In this document: positions 6,555-13,322 of the stretch, piece after piece
Position numbering within the stretch: the first letter of the stretch is position 1
Layout: every line of letters starts with the position of its first letter
Assembly: GCA_036557885.1 (NCBI GenBank)
Contig: DATBGS010000111.1
Span: 1 to 16,904, forward strand
Direction of reading: 5' to 3'
DNA from: DATBGS01 sp036557885
GTDB lineage: Bacteria; Chloroflexota; Ktedonobacteria; Ktedonobacterales; DATBGS01
DNA length: 16,904 nucleotides
Made by a program: the position numbers and the translations under genes
The notes under the pieces: model-generated
The model's input: only the letters and a program-made list of their open reading frames with translations
Databases searched by the model: none
What the model was told of the DNA's origin: nothing

Positions 6555-7556
6555 TCATGATACCTCGTCTCCTTCCCCGCCTTTGTTGCGGGGCTGCTTT
6601 GTATCCAGCCAGTGGTGCAACAAATCGCTGATTGCCTCGGTAAGTTGCTCCATTGATGGCATGTGTTTCTGGCCCATGAGGTCAGGCAAGTTGGTGATGT
6701 CAATCTTCAAGGCGTCCAGCAGGAACGAACTAACAGGAACAGGGAAATTGACACGGATCAGCCCGGCATCCTGAAGCTGAGCAATATAAACATCAAAATC
6801 AGCCACAAGCTGCCCCATGAAATCGGGGCCGTAGGTTTTCAGTTCGCCCGTGAAGATGTGTGATTGCCTTGTTAGAATGGCGGCCATGAGTGGATTGGAA
6901 AGAATGGCGAATAGAGAGTGCGCTATCACGCGATGAAAGGATTCACCCGCTGGGTCGGTAGCAATGCGCCGCTTGATGTTCTCGTTTACACGATGTTTTT
7001 CGCGGAAAATAGCCGCCTGAAAGAGTTCTCTTTTATCTCTCCAAGGCTGAGAGGAGATTGCACTGCCCACGCCCGCTTTGTCTGCAACATCAGCTAATCT
7101 GGTTTTGAGATAGCCACTGCGCGCAAACAGTGAGGCGGCAGCATCCAGAATTCGTTCCTCGCGCCGCTGGCGCTTCTCGTTCTCTGGCTGGCTTGTCACT
7201 TCTGTACCCGGCCCTCTTCGGGCATTGAGGAGAGCCATCCCCTGGTCTTGAAAGTGGCGAATCCAGGCTTTTTCTCTGGTCAGCGCCATTCTCTTCCCTA
7301 TCACTGTCTCTAATACCTGCATGCGCGGTTTCTGGCCTTTGTCTTCCAGAAGACGCACCCATTGGGCTTTTTCGTCCAAGAGACGCATCCATTGGGCCTT
7401 TTCGTCCCGAAGATAGTGGTGTGTTGTCCTTAGATGCGCTATCAACCGCTGTTCCGGCTGGTTGGTTTGGCCGACGTAGCGAACAAGGCCATCTGTGGGG
7501 TCAACCAATGCGTAGATAATGTACTGGCCTGCGGGAAGAGTGTCGGGGATGTCCAT
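6555..7556 (-). CDS. GIY-YIG nuclease domain fused to a TetR-like regulator
   Basis: A 333-residue fusion protein. Residues ~10-115 form a GIY-YIG endonuclease domain. The first motif is IIY (13-15), the second YVG (27-29), then Arg37 in EQRLIAH, Glu95 in REKAWIRHF and Asn111 in LLNARRG, so the full catalytic set appears present. A helical stretch holds two near-identical copies of DEKAQW-RLL. Residues ~132-182 are a TetR N-terminal domain (REERILDAAASLFARSGY), and the rest is a TetR ligand domain close to that of the regulator at 5673-6425. In the recognition helix the usual GTIYLHW is replaced by SAISSQPW, so ordinary DNA binding is doubtful. The start at 7556 has AGGAGG at ideal spacing; the upstream extension to 7766 crosses a large palindrome. 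The gene looks less GC-rich than its neighbours. I know no characterised protein with this architecture. Confidence 0.85.
   Translation of the reverse strand: MDIPDTLPAGQYIIYALVDPTDGLVRYVGQTNQPEQRLIAHLRTTHHYLRDEKAQWMRLLDEKAQWVRLLEDKGQKPRMQVLETVIGKRMALTREKAWIRHFQDQGMALLNARRGPGTEVTSQPENEKRQRREERILDAAASLFARSGYLKTRLADVADKAGVGSAISSQPWRDKRELFQAAIFREKHRVNENIKRRIATDPAGESFHRVIAHSLFAILSNPLMAAILTRQSHIFTGELKTYGPDFMGQLVADFDVYIAQLQDAGLIRVNFPVPVSSFLLDALKIDITNLPDLMGQKHMPSMEQLTEAISDLLHHWLDTKQPRNKGGEGDEVS
7351..7410 (-). repeat. 30-bp tandem duplication inside the nuclease domain
   Basis: Two adjacent 30-base units (7351-7380 and 7381-7410) match at 25 of 30 positions and encode the repeated DEKAQW-RLL decapeptide. 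The in-frame length keeps the protein open. It lies between the catalytic Arg and Glu of the GIY-YIG domain, in a region that varies in length across the family. Confidence 0.85.
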
Positions 7557-7621
7557 AAAAATCCTCCTGCTCATTGTGGGGCGCTTGACGAGAGGAGGAG
7601 CGGGGCTTGTAAAATAGCCTA

Positions 7622-7765
7622 GAAAGAAATAGCCCTGCGCGTCTGCTCTGTGCTGCGCCTGGGTGATGATGGCCGTTGCTGTTAAAGAACAGTGACGGCC
7701 ATCGCTTTTTGCCTGCAAACAAATGTACCAGAGCCGAGCAGAAATGGCAAGGGCTATTTCTCTCA
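7622..7765. repeat. 144-bp imperfect palindrome between the MFS and fusion genes
   Basis: The core is a 16-bp stem matching at 14 positions (7668-7683 with 7688-7703, loop AAAG), GATGGCCGT at one side and ACGGCCATC at the other. Outer arms also pair: GAAATAGCCCT near 7627 with AGGGCTATTTC near 7750, and TCTGCTC with GAGCAGA further in. It could terminate the leftward MFS transcript, control the fusion gene, or be a small palindromic mobile element. A short T-run follows the core only on the plus strand. Confidence 0.6.
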
Positions 7766-7771
7766 ATGTTG

Positions 7772-9340
7772 CTAATCCCCCGGCAGGGGAGCGGGCGCCG
7801 GTTCAACCACCTCGCCGCGCTTTTTGGCGGCTTTGGCGGCCTCCAGCGAGGGGTCGCGGCCCAGGAAGAACGCCAGCGCGGTGCAGACAACGCAGCCAAT
7901 CAGCGAGAGCAAGAAGGTATCGTTCAGGCCCAGCGTTGTCGCGTGCTGCGCCACACACGCCTGGAGCGCCTGAGCGTTCTGACCAACCTGCTGGAGACAG
8001 GTGGCCGCGATGCCGCTGGGCGGGCGCGTCAGGAATCCGGCGGCGATGTCTCTGGCGTGGGCCGTCGTTTGTTGCGTCAGGTAGGTGGTGAAGATTGCCA
8101 CGCCAACGGCCCCAAAGACGATTTTGGTTGAGTTGAGAATCGAGGAGGCTTTCGCCATTTGCTGGTTGCTGACCACCGAGACGGCCAGCGTTTGCAAGGG
8201 CTGGCCTACCAGCCCCAGGCCCAGGCCACGCAGAATCAGCCAGACCTGCACCTCGGCCCCGGTGGTCGTGACCTCCAGGCGCGTGAAGCCCAGCATCGAG
8301 AGCGCCACCAACGCGGCGCCGATCACAGCCAGCAGGCGCGGCCCGACGTTGTTATACAGCTTCCCGGCAATGGCAATGCCAACGGCCATTGCTAACCCCT
8401 GCGCGATGAGGATTTCGCCGGTGGTGAGCGCGGATAAGCCTTCGACGCGCTCAAAAAAGACGGGCACCAGGAACAGGCTGGCAAAGAGCACGCCAACGGT
8501 GGCCCATTGCAGGATATTTGCCATCGTGAAGGTGTAGCTGCGGAACAGGCGCACATCTATCACCGGGTCTTCGGCACGCAGTTCGACCAGCACGCAGGCC
8601 AGCAGCAGCGCGCCACCCACCGCCAGAAACGTGATAACAAGGGCATCGCCCCAGCCACGCGACCCGGCCTCGGTGATGCCGTAGACAAAGGCGCTGAAGC
8701 CCGCCATCGAGAGCAGCAGGCCAAAGACATCAAAGTGCTGCGCTTCGGGCGCGTCGCTGCCGTTGGCGGCGTGTTCGGCATCTCTGCCACGCAGGATGAG
8801 CAGCCCCAGCACAAACGCTGCAATGCCTATAGGCAGGTTGATGGTGAAGATAGCATTCCAGCTAAAGTTGGTTGCCAGGGCGCCGCCCAGCGTTGGACCG
8901 AAGGCTGGCCCCAGCAGCAGCGGAATGAGCAGCACCGCGATGATCCCTGCCCGCTCGGTTGGCTCAAAGAGGCGAAAGATCACCGCCATTGCCACCGGCA
9001 CCAGCGCGCCGCCGCCCAAGCCTTGCAGCATGCGAAACGCGATGAGCCAGGGCGCGGTGGGGGCAAAGACACACAGCGCGGAGCCAAGCGTAAAGAGCGA
9101 TAAGGACAGGAGAAAGATGGTTTTGCTGCCCAGGCGATCACTGAGATAGCCCACGACAGGAATGACCGCTGCCTGGGCCAGGAAATAGCCGGTGCCAACC
9201 CAGGTAATCGTCTGGTAGTCGGTGTGGAAAGCGGTAGCGATCTGGGGCAAGACGACGCTGACAATGGTGTTATCGAGGACAGCCATAAAGAGGCCCAGCG
9301 CAATCACCAGCGTGGCCTGCCATCGGTACGTGAGGTGCAT
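7772..9340 (-). CDS. MFS multidrug exporter, DHA2 (14-TM) family
   Basis: A 522-residue inner-membrane proton-drug antiporter of the EmrB/QacA type. LDNTIVSVVLPQIATAF near the N-terminus is the DHA2 motif in TM1, GYLSDRLGSK is MFS motif A after TM2, and GPAFGPTLGG is antiporter motif C in TM5. The hydrophobicity suits 14 membrane segments. A loop before the last segment holds two cysteines (CLQQ...ACVA). The start at 9340 is chosen for GGAGGG six bases upstream. An in-frame ATG at 9373 falls almost at the predicted transcription start and would give 11 extra residues. The gene has its own promoter and stands upstream of the nuclease-TetR fusion, which may regulate it. Confidence 0.94.
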   Translation of the reverse strand: MHLTYRWQATLVIALGLFMAVLDNTIVSVVLPQIATAFHTDYQTITWVGTGYFLAQAAVIPVVGYLSDRLGSKTIFLLSLSLFTLGSALCVFAPTAPWLIAFRMLQGLGGGALVPVAMAVIFRLFEPTERAGIIAVLLIPLLLGPAFGPTLGGALATNFSWNAIFTINLPIGIAAFVLGLLILRGRDAEHAANGSDAPEAQHFDVFGLLLSMAGFSAFVYGITEAGSRGWGDALVITFLAVGGALLLACVLVELRAEDPVIDVRLFRSYTFTMANILQWATVGVLFASLFLVPVFFERVEGLSALTTGEILIAQGLAMAVGIAIAGKLYNNVGPRLLAVIGAALVALSMLGFTRLEVTTTGAEVQVWLILRGLGLGLVGQPLQTLAVSVVSNQQMAKASSILNSTKIVFGAVGVAIFTTYLTQQTTAHARDIAAGFLTRPPSGIAATCLQQVGQNAQALQACVAQHATTLGLNDTFLLSLIGCVVCTALAFFLGRDPSLEAAKAAKKRGEVVEPAPAPLPGD

Positions 9341-9379
9341 GGTTTTCCCTCCGTCAAAAATATTTTTAGCCATGCCTCA

Positions 9380-9408
9380 ATTTTAATTGATGATGAGCTT
9401 TTTGTCAA
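9380..9408 (-). promoter_or_regulatory. Consensus promoter of the MFS exporter
   Basis: On the minus strand TTGACA (9403-9408) is followed after 17 bases by TAAAAT (9380-9385), a near-perfect housekeeping promoter. Predicted transcription start is near 9373, giving a leader of about 33 bases before the ATG at 9340. Confidence 0.75.
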
Positions 9409-9410
9409 TG

Positions 9411-9460
9411 GTTGGCGAAACCAATTTTGAGGATTGGCTAAAATTGGTGGGATTGGCAAA
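9411..9460. promoter_or_regulatory. Three direct TTGGC repeats in the divergent control region
   Basis: GTTGGCGAAA (9411-9420), GATTGGCTAAA (9432-9442) and GATTGGCAAA (9451-9460) repeat a common core at spacings of 22 and 19 bases. The first two overlap an inverted repeat, CCAATTTT (9421-9428) with AAAATTGG (9440-9447). They lie immediately upstream of the MFS -35 box and before the divergent secreted-protein gene, so a regulator site is likely. Confidence 0.5.
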
Positions 9461-9482
9461 GGGAGGCTGTTTCTGCTAGAGT
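9453..9482 (+). promoter_or_regulatory. Possible promoter of the secreted-protein gene
   Basis: TTGGCA (9453-9458) and TAGAGT (9477-9482) are separated by 18 bases on the plus strand, about 60 bases before the start at 9543. The match is moderate; the -35 lies within the third TTGGC repeat. Confidence 0.35.
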
Positions 9483-9542
9483 ATGGGTGGATTTGATCTG
9501 GCGCTTTTTCAACGGGTGATGTCAGAAAGGATGGACGTTGCC

Positions 9543-10040
9543 ATGCGCAAGTTCTGGATGCTCTCGCTCTTCAGTGTGCTGGGGCTGCTGCTGACCCTGG
9601 GCGGTTCAGCTCCAGCTCAATCGTCTTCTGACCCCTTTCCGATCTACAGCGGCTACGACGATTGCCAGCCAACGATCATCATCTCCAACAGCGGTGGTCC
9701 GCCGCCCGCGCTTGGCGTGCCTGCAATTCAGCCGCATCTTTCGGGCATTCCGTCCTTCACAGCGGAAGATGTGCGCCAATACTTCAAAGCGAATGGCTTC
9801 CCTGGCGCTGATGGGCCGTTCACCATTCTGAAGATTTTGTTTATCACCAGCGGGGAAGTCTGCGAGCGCACGCGCGACGAAAGCACCGGCCTGGAGTCTG
9901 GCGCGCTGGTCTGCTTTGTGGAGTTGCAGGGCACGTTTTACCCCTTCTCTTATCCTCCAGGGTTCCATCCGCGCCCATCGCCCTACGCCTACGAGGTCTT
10001 TGACGCGCAGACCGGCAATTTGTTGATGTTCAGCAGCTAG
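9543..10040 (+). CDS. Small secreted protein of unknown function
   Basis: A 165-residue protein and the only convincing plus-strand gene here. It starts with a signal peptide (MRKFW, then a hydrophobic core LSLFSVLGLLLTLGG) with a likely cleavage after SAPA near residue 25. No lipobox is present. The mature part has three cysteines (DDCQP, GEVCERT, LVCFVE), a proline-rich stretch and a C-terminal YEVFDAQTGNLLMFSS. That ending, a valine-rich strand followed by D-x-x-TG-x-L, resembles the end of PepSY-like or NTF2-like small extracellular domains, but I cannot assign a family. The start at 9543 is preferred because AAGGATGG lies about 8 bases upstream. It is divergent from the MFS gene and may share its regulatory region. 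Function unknown. Confidence 0.75.
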   Translation: MRKFWMLSLFSVLGLLLTLGGSAPAQSSSDPFPIYSGYDDCQPTIIISNSGGPPPALGVPAIQPHLSGIPSFTAEDVRQYFKANGFPGADGPFTILKILFITSGEVCERTRDESTGLESGALVCFVELQGTFYPFSYPPGFHPRPSPYAYEVFDAQTGNLLMFSS

Positions 10041-10041
10041 G

Positions 10042-10074
10042 CTGGCGAAATGTGCTCGCCAGTACCTTTGGTAC
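10042..10074 (+). terminator. Hairpins directly after the secreted-protein stop
   Basis: CTGGCGA (10042-10048) pairs with TCGCCAG (10056-10062), followed by GTACC-TTT-GGTAC (10062-10074). They begin right after the stop codon. There is no proper T-run, so the termination role is tentative. From here to 10280 I see no gene or recognisable RNA. Confidence 0.4.
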
Positions 10075-10280
10075 ACCTCGTAGATAAAGAGCACCTATGC
10101 GCGTCTAGGTAAGTAGAGGAGCGCAGACGAGTGTGGTGAGGCTTGCGCGGGGCAACCGTCAGGCGGGGTGGAGAAGCATACCAGGATGAGGGACACGCCA
10201 GGCTGAGCGCATTCGTCGCCCCTCTTTCCGAATGGGTGTCCTTTCTTTAGATATATATGAAAACGCTCTAAAAATCTCTG

Positions 10281-10315
10281 GCCCGCTGTTGCAGCCCTTT
10301 TGCTGAGCAGCGGGC
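10281..10315 (-). terminator. Terminator of the lipoprotein gene
   Basis: GCCCGCTG (10281-10288) pairs with CAGCGGGC (10308-10315), with a further inner CAGC/GCTG. Read leftwards from the lipoprotein stop at 10326, the hairpin is followed by CAGAGATTTTTAG, a late T-run consistent with intrinsic termination. Confidence 0.6.
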
Positions 10316-10325
10316 GTTCTCTTTG

Positions 10326-10937
10326 TTACTGCGCGGGCGCGACCTGAACATAGATGAACTGGCTATAGGTTATCAGGTCATCTATCTGAACAGCATAGCA
10401 GCCTGGCGCAGGCACGCGCAGGTAGCCGCCCCACAGGGCCAGCCAGCCCGAAGATTCAGGAGTGGCAGCTTGTTCGCTCAGGCGAAGCTGGCTCGCGGGA
10501 TGGGCGCTCTCGCCAAAGCTCATCAGATTGGGGCCGTCCACCTGCCGACCACGCACCAGGAGCGGCCCCTGATAATCTGGCGGCGCAATCAAGACTGCCT
10601 TGAGGTAGGTGCCGCCAGCATCCAGCCGCGCATCCTCAAACGACACGACGCCCCGCTCCCCAAAGCCCACCAGATAGACCGGACCATCCCCCAGCGCAGG
10701 CCCAAACCCTGGCGCAACCTGCTTGCCCCAACTGATGGGGCAGGCGGTGCCTGGCGGCAACTGCTGGCTTATGAGCGGGTGTTGGGCCAGGCGATCCCAG
10801 GCGTCCGGCGTGGGAGGCGGCGCCAGGATAATCGGCGTGGGAGTGGAGGCAAAGCGCTTGCTCACGGGCTGCTGCTGGCAGGCGCTCAACAGCAGCAAGC
10901 CCGAAACCAGGCTTATCAACAAGGCGATGCGTCGCAC
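10326..10937 (-). CDS. Lipoprotein of unknown function
   Basis: A 203-residue lipoprotein. MRR is followed by a hydrophobic core and the lipobox LSAC, making Cys20 the lipidated residue after signal peptidase II cleavage, so the protein is anchored to the outside of the cytoplasmic membrane. A polar, proline-rich linker (about 21-45) leads to a roughly 155-residue domain. It ends in a beta-rich stretch containing GGYLRVPAPGCYAVQIDD, which looks like the final strands of a jelly-roll or Ig-like fold with a Cys. No catalytic motif is evident. AAAGGAGG sits 9 bases before the ATG. It lies after the anti-sigma gene on the same strand but behind a strong hairpin (11026-11057), so it is probably a separate unit. 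Confidence 0.8.
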   Translation of the reverse strand: MRRIALLISLVSGLLLLSACQQQPVSKRFASTPTPIILAPPPTPDAWDRLAQHPLISQQLPPGTACPISWGKQVAPGFGPALGDGPVYLVGFGERGVVSFEDARLDAGGTYLKAVLIAPPDYQGPLLVRGRQVDGPNLMSFGESAHPASQLRLSEQAATPESSGWLALWGGYLRVPAPGCYAVQIDDLITYSQFIYVQVAPAQ

Positions 10938-11025
10938 AGAAGCCGCCTCCTTTCCTCAAGGGCATTTTGCTGCATCTACAGAGTAAGACGCGCGTGCCTG
11001 GCAACGCATCACAACGGCAAGCGAA

Positions 11026-11057
11026 GCGGCCCTGGCAGCATACTCTGCCAGGGCCGC
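11026..11057 (-). terminator. Strong hairpin after the sigma/anti-sigma operon
   Basis: GCGGCCCTGGCAG (11026-11038) is a perfect 13-bp complement of CTGCCAGGGCCGC (11045-11057) with a 6-base loop. It lies 20 bases past the anti-sigma stop. A T-rich but not pure T-run follows on the minus strand. Confidence 0.65.
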
Positions 11058-11076
11058 TAGATGCTGCTGAAGAGGA

Positions 11077-12642
11077 CTACTTACTGTAGACGCTCCACAC
11101 CCCATTCAGATAGTGGAGCATGAGCGGACTGGCGAGAGAGGAAGTGACGTTCACCACCCCAACCGCCCAGCCTTCATTGGCCGAGAGCATCGCCAGGTTG
11201 TTGAGGGAATACTCGATGATATTCTGAATGTTTGGCAACTCCACTTTGCTCCAGGCGGTGCCGTCGTAATGCAGCAGTATGGAATGGAGCAAGCCGCTAT
11301 CAAAACTCGTCACCCACCCATCGGTGGAGGAAACCATCGAGATAGGGCCAAAGGAGCCTGTGATCAGATAGCTTCCCAAGTTGAGTGGCTGCGGCGCCTG
11401 CGCCCACTGGCCGCCGGAATAGTGCAGCAGCAGCGGGGCGGTGTAACCAGGTATATTGGCCTCCGAAATTGACCCGCTCACCCAGCCATCAGCCGCCGAG
11501 AGCATAGAAACACCAGCAAGCCCGGCTCTCTGGATGATCTTCTGTACCGTCCAGTACCCGCCGATGTAATGAAGAATCACGCCGCTGGAGGGTGGGTTGG
11601 CTTTGGAGGTATCGCCGTTCCCATTGACTTGCAGGGTGCCAACGGCCCAGCCTTCAGCAGGCGAAAGCATAGAGATGTCACTAACGTAGATGGTCTTTGC
11701 TGCGCTCAGACCCAGGCTTGTTGGCAGCGCCTGACGCCGCCAGGTGCGCCCATCATAATGCAAAATGCTGCCGTCGCCAACGGCCCAGCCTTCGCTGGCC
11801 GAAAGCATCTGCACCTGCTCCGCGTCTGCGCGCTGCGGGCCGGGTACCTGTTTCCAGGTGTGCCCGTCGTAATGCAGCAGCAGCACGCTATCCGGCTTGC
11901 CAACCTCAAAGCCTCGCCCAACAGCCCAGCCCTCGCTGGCCGAAACCATTGAGATGCCTGTCAGCACTCCCCCAATTGGTAGCACCTGCGACGACCAGGC
12001 ACCATGCTGATAGTGCCTTACCAGAGCCTGGGGAGAAACACCCCCATTCGCAAGGGGATGGTCAGCCTCGCCCACTGCCCAGCCTTCGCTGGCGGAAACC
12101 ATCGCTATATCCCACACCTGCCCTTGCAACCCGCTCTCCAGCGGCGGCGTGGATGTCCCTTTGACGATGGGCGTCCCTTTGGTGGCGGGCGTGGGATGGC
12201 GCGGGGCAAAACGCGCAAAGAGCGTAGCCGCCAGCAGCGCGATCACCAGGACAGCAGCCAGGGCGCCCAATCCCGAAAGCACGCGGCGCGTGCCCGGCAC
12301 GGCGGTGCCCCTGCTTTGAGGGGAGGCCGGGGCTACAGGCGCAAGCGGGGGAACAGAAGGCGCGGCGGGCTGTTCTGCCGCGCCCTCAAGGATGTCTTTC
12401 ATAAGCTCCTCCGTCCGATACCTGGGCGGCCCGGAAGGGCCAAGATACCGGCGTATATCCAGGTCAAGCCGCTCGTAGTCGGCCAGTTGTTGTTGACAAT
12501 AGGCGCAGGTTGCCAGATGCGCGCGGGCCGAGGCTGCCAGATCAGCGTTGGTGGCTTGCTCGTTGAGCACAGGCCAGACCTCGGCAAACGAGGGGCACTG
12601 GCTCCCAGGCGTGGGTTGGGGTGGACGGGCAGAATGACGCAT
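11077..12642 (-). CDS. Membrane anti-sigma factor with seven-repeat extracellular propeller
   Basis: A 521-residue single-pass protein. The N-terminal cytoplasmic part carries a zf-HC2 type anti-sigma motif, H42-x3-C46-x2-C49 (HLATCAYC), expected to bind the ECF sigma factor encoded just upstream. A proline-rich linker follows, then a transmembrane helix (about 121-144). Outside the cell lie seven repeats of the form M(V/L)S-x-x-(E/D)GWAVG, each followed by a LLHY-x-G-x-W strand. Seven such units suggest a closed seven-bladed beta-propeller, similar to Ycf48- or BNR-like sensors. Its ATG overlaps the sigma stop codon (TGATG), with GGAGG just upstream, so the two are co-translated; a TTG one codon earlier is an alternative. 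Likely role: sensing a surface signal and releasing the sigma factor. The ligand is unknown. Confidence 0.85.
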   Translation of the reverse strand: MRHSARPPQPTPGSQCPSFAEVWPVLNEQATNADLAASARAHLATCAYCQQQLADYERLDLDIRRYLGPSGPPRYRTEELMKDILEGAAEQPAAPSVPPLAPVAPASPQSRGTAVPGTRRVLSGLGALAAVLVIALLAATLFARFAPRHPTPATKGTPIVKGTSTPPLESGLQGQVWDIAMVSASEGWAVGEADHPLANGGVSPQALVRHYQHGAWSSQVLPIGGVLTGISMVSASEGWAVGRGFEVGKPDSVLLLHYDGHTWKQVPGPQRADAEQVQMLSASEGWAVGDGSILHYDGRTWRRQALPTSLGLSAAKTIYVSDISMLSPAEGWAVGTLQVNGNGDTSKANPPSSGVILHYIGGYWTVQKIIQRAGLAGVSMLSAADGWVSGSISEANIPGYTAPLLLHYSGGQWAQAPQPLNLGSYLITGSFGPISMVSSTDGWVTSFDSGLLHSILLHYDGTAWSKVELPNIQNIIEYSLNNLAMLSANEGWAVGVVNVTSSLASPLMLHYLNGVWSVYSK

Positions 12643-13214
12643 CAACGGGCCTCCTCGTTGTGGGCAAGATAGACGGCGCGCAGGCGCTGCTTGGCGCGCG
12701 AAAGACGCTTGGCGACGCTGTTTGGCGCAACGCCCATGATCTGCCCAACCTCGGCGGCGCTGAAGCCATGCGCCACGCGCAGCAAGAGGCAGGCAGCATC
12801 TTGAGAGGTGAGCCGGGCGAGGGCTGCGCGCAGCGCCTCGCTTTCGACAATCTGCTCCTCAAACGAGCCGGTGTCTCCCGCTGGCTTGGCTGCCATCTCG
12901 CGGAGCAGATCAAGCGATTCCCAGCGAATGAGCTTGCGACGACGGAGCGCGGAGATGCCCCGATGATAGGCCACCTGAAAGAGCCAGCGCCGCCGCTGAT
13001 CGTCGGTGCACTCAGCGATAAGCGGGTCAGCGCCCGCCCGCGACGCGCGCCAGGCTTCCTGAAAGGTGTCTTGCATCAGGTCATACGCCTGCTCTGCATC
13101 GCTGACGAGGTTGCGCAGGAATGTGTAGAGCGCGTGCTGGTGGCGGTCTACCATGTCGGTAAACGCGGCCAGCGTCATCAGCGTTACAGATAACGTGGAC
13201 AGCCGCTCGTGCAT
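12642..13214 (-). CDS. ECF-family RNA polymerase sigma factor
   Basis: A 190-residue ECF sigma factor. Region 2 spans about residues 24-95, with YTFLRNLVSDAEQAYDLMQDTF as region 2.1-2.2 and RRWLFQVAYHRGISALRR as region 2.3-2.4. Region 4 spans about 125-180, with the helix-turn-helix HGFSAAEVGQIMGVAPNSVAKRL. It would direct polymerase to a set of stress or envelope genes not identifiable here. AGGAGGGG lies just before the ATG at 13214. The stop overlaps the anti-sigma start by one base, the classic arrangement of a cognate pair. A TGTCACATTT tract about 80 bases upstream could be an autoregulatory -35, but I could not fix a matching -10. Confidence 0.92.
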   Translation of the reverse strand: MHERLSTLSVTLMTLAAFTDMVDRHQHALYTFLRNLVSDAEQAYDLMQDTFQEAWRASRAGADPLIAECTDDQRRRWLFQVAYHRGISALRRRKLIRWESLDLLREMAAKPAGDTGSFEEQIVESEALRAALARLTSQDAACLLLRVAHGFSAAEVGQIMGVAPNSVAKRLSRAKQRLRAVYLAHNEEAR

Positions 13215-13237
13215 GTCCCCTCCTGCTCTCCCAAGAT

Positions 13238-13265
13238 GGGCAGAGGGCTTCAGCGCCTCTGGCCC
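13238..13265 (-). terminator. Hairpin between the reductase and sigma genes
   Basis: GGGC-AGAGG (from 13238) pairs with CCTCT-GGCCC (to 13265) with one bulged base on one side. It lies about 60 bases past the leftward reductase stop and within the sigma gene leader. It could terminate the reductase transcript, though the T-run is poor. Confidence 0.4.
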
Positions 13266-13322
13266 TGCATTTTCTTACGGCGCGTGAGCGAGGAGAAATG
13301 TGACAGGCAATTTTTCTATGGG

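Noticed and set aside
10075..10280. Possible structured RNA between the secreted protein and the lipoprotein
   Set aside because: I looked for SRP RNA, RNase P, 6S, tmRNA and common riboswitch signatures and saw none, only G-rich sequence without clear paired arms.
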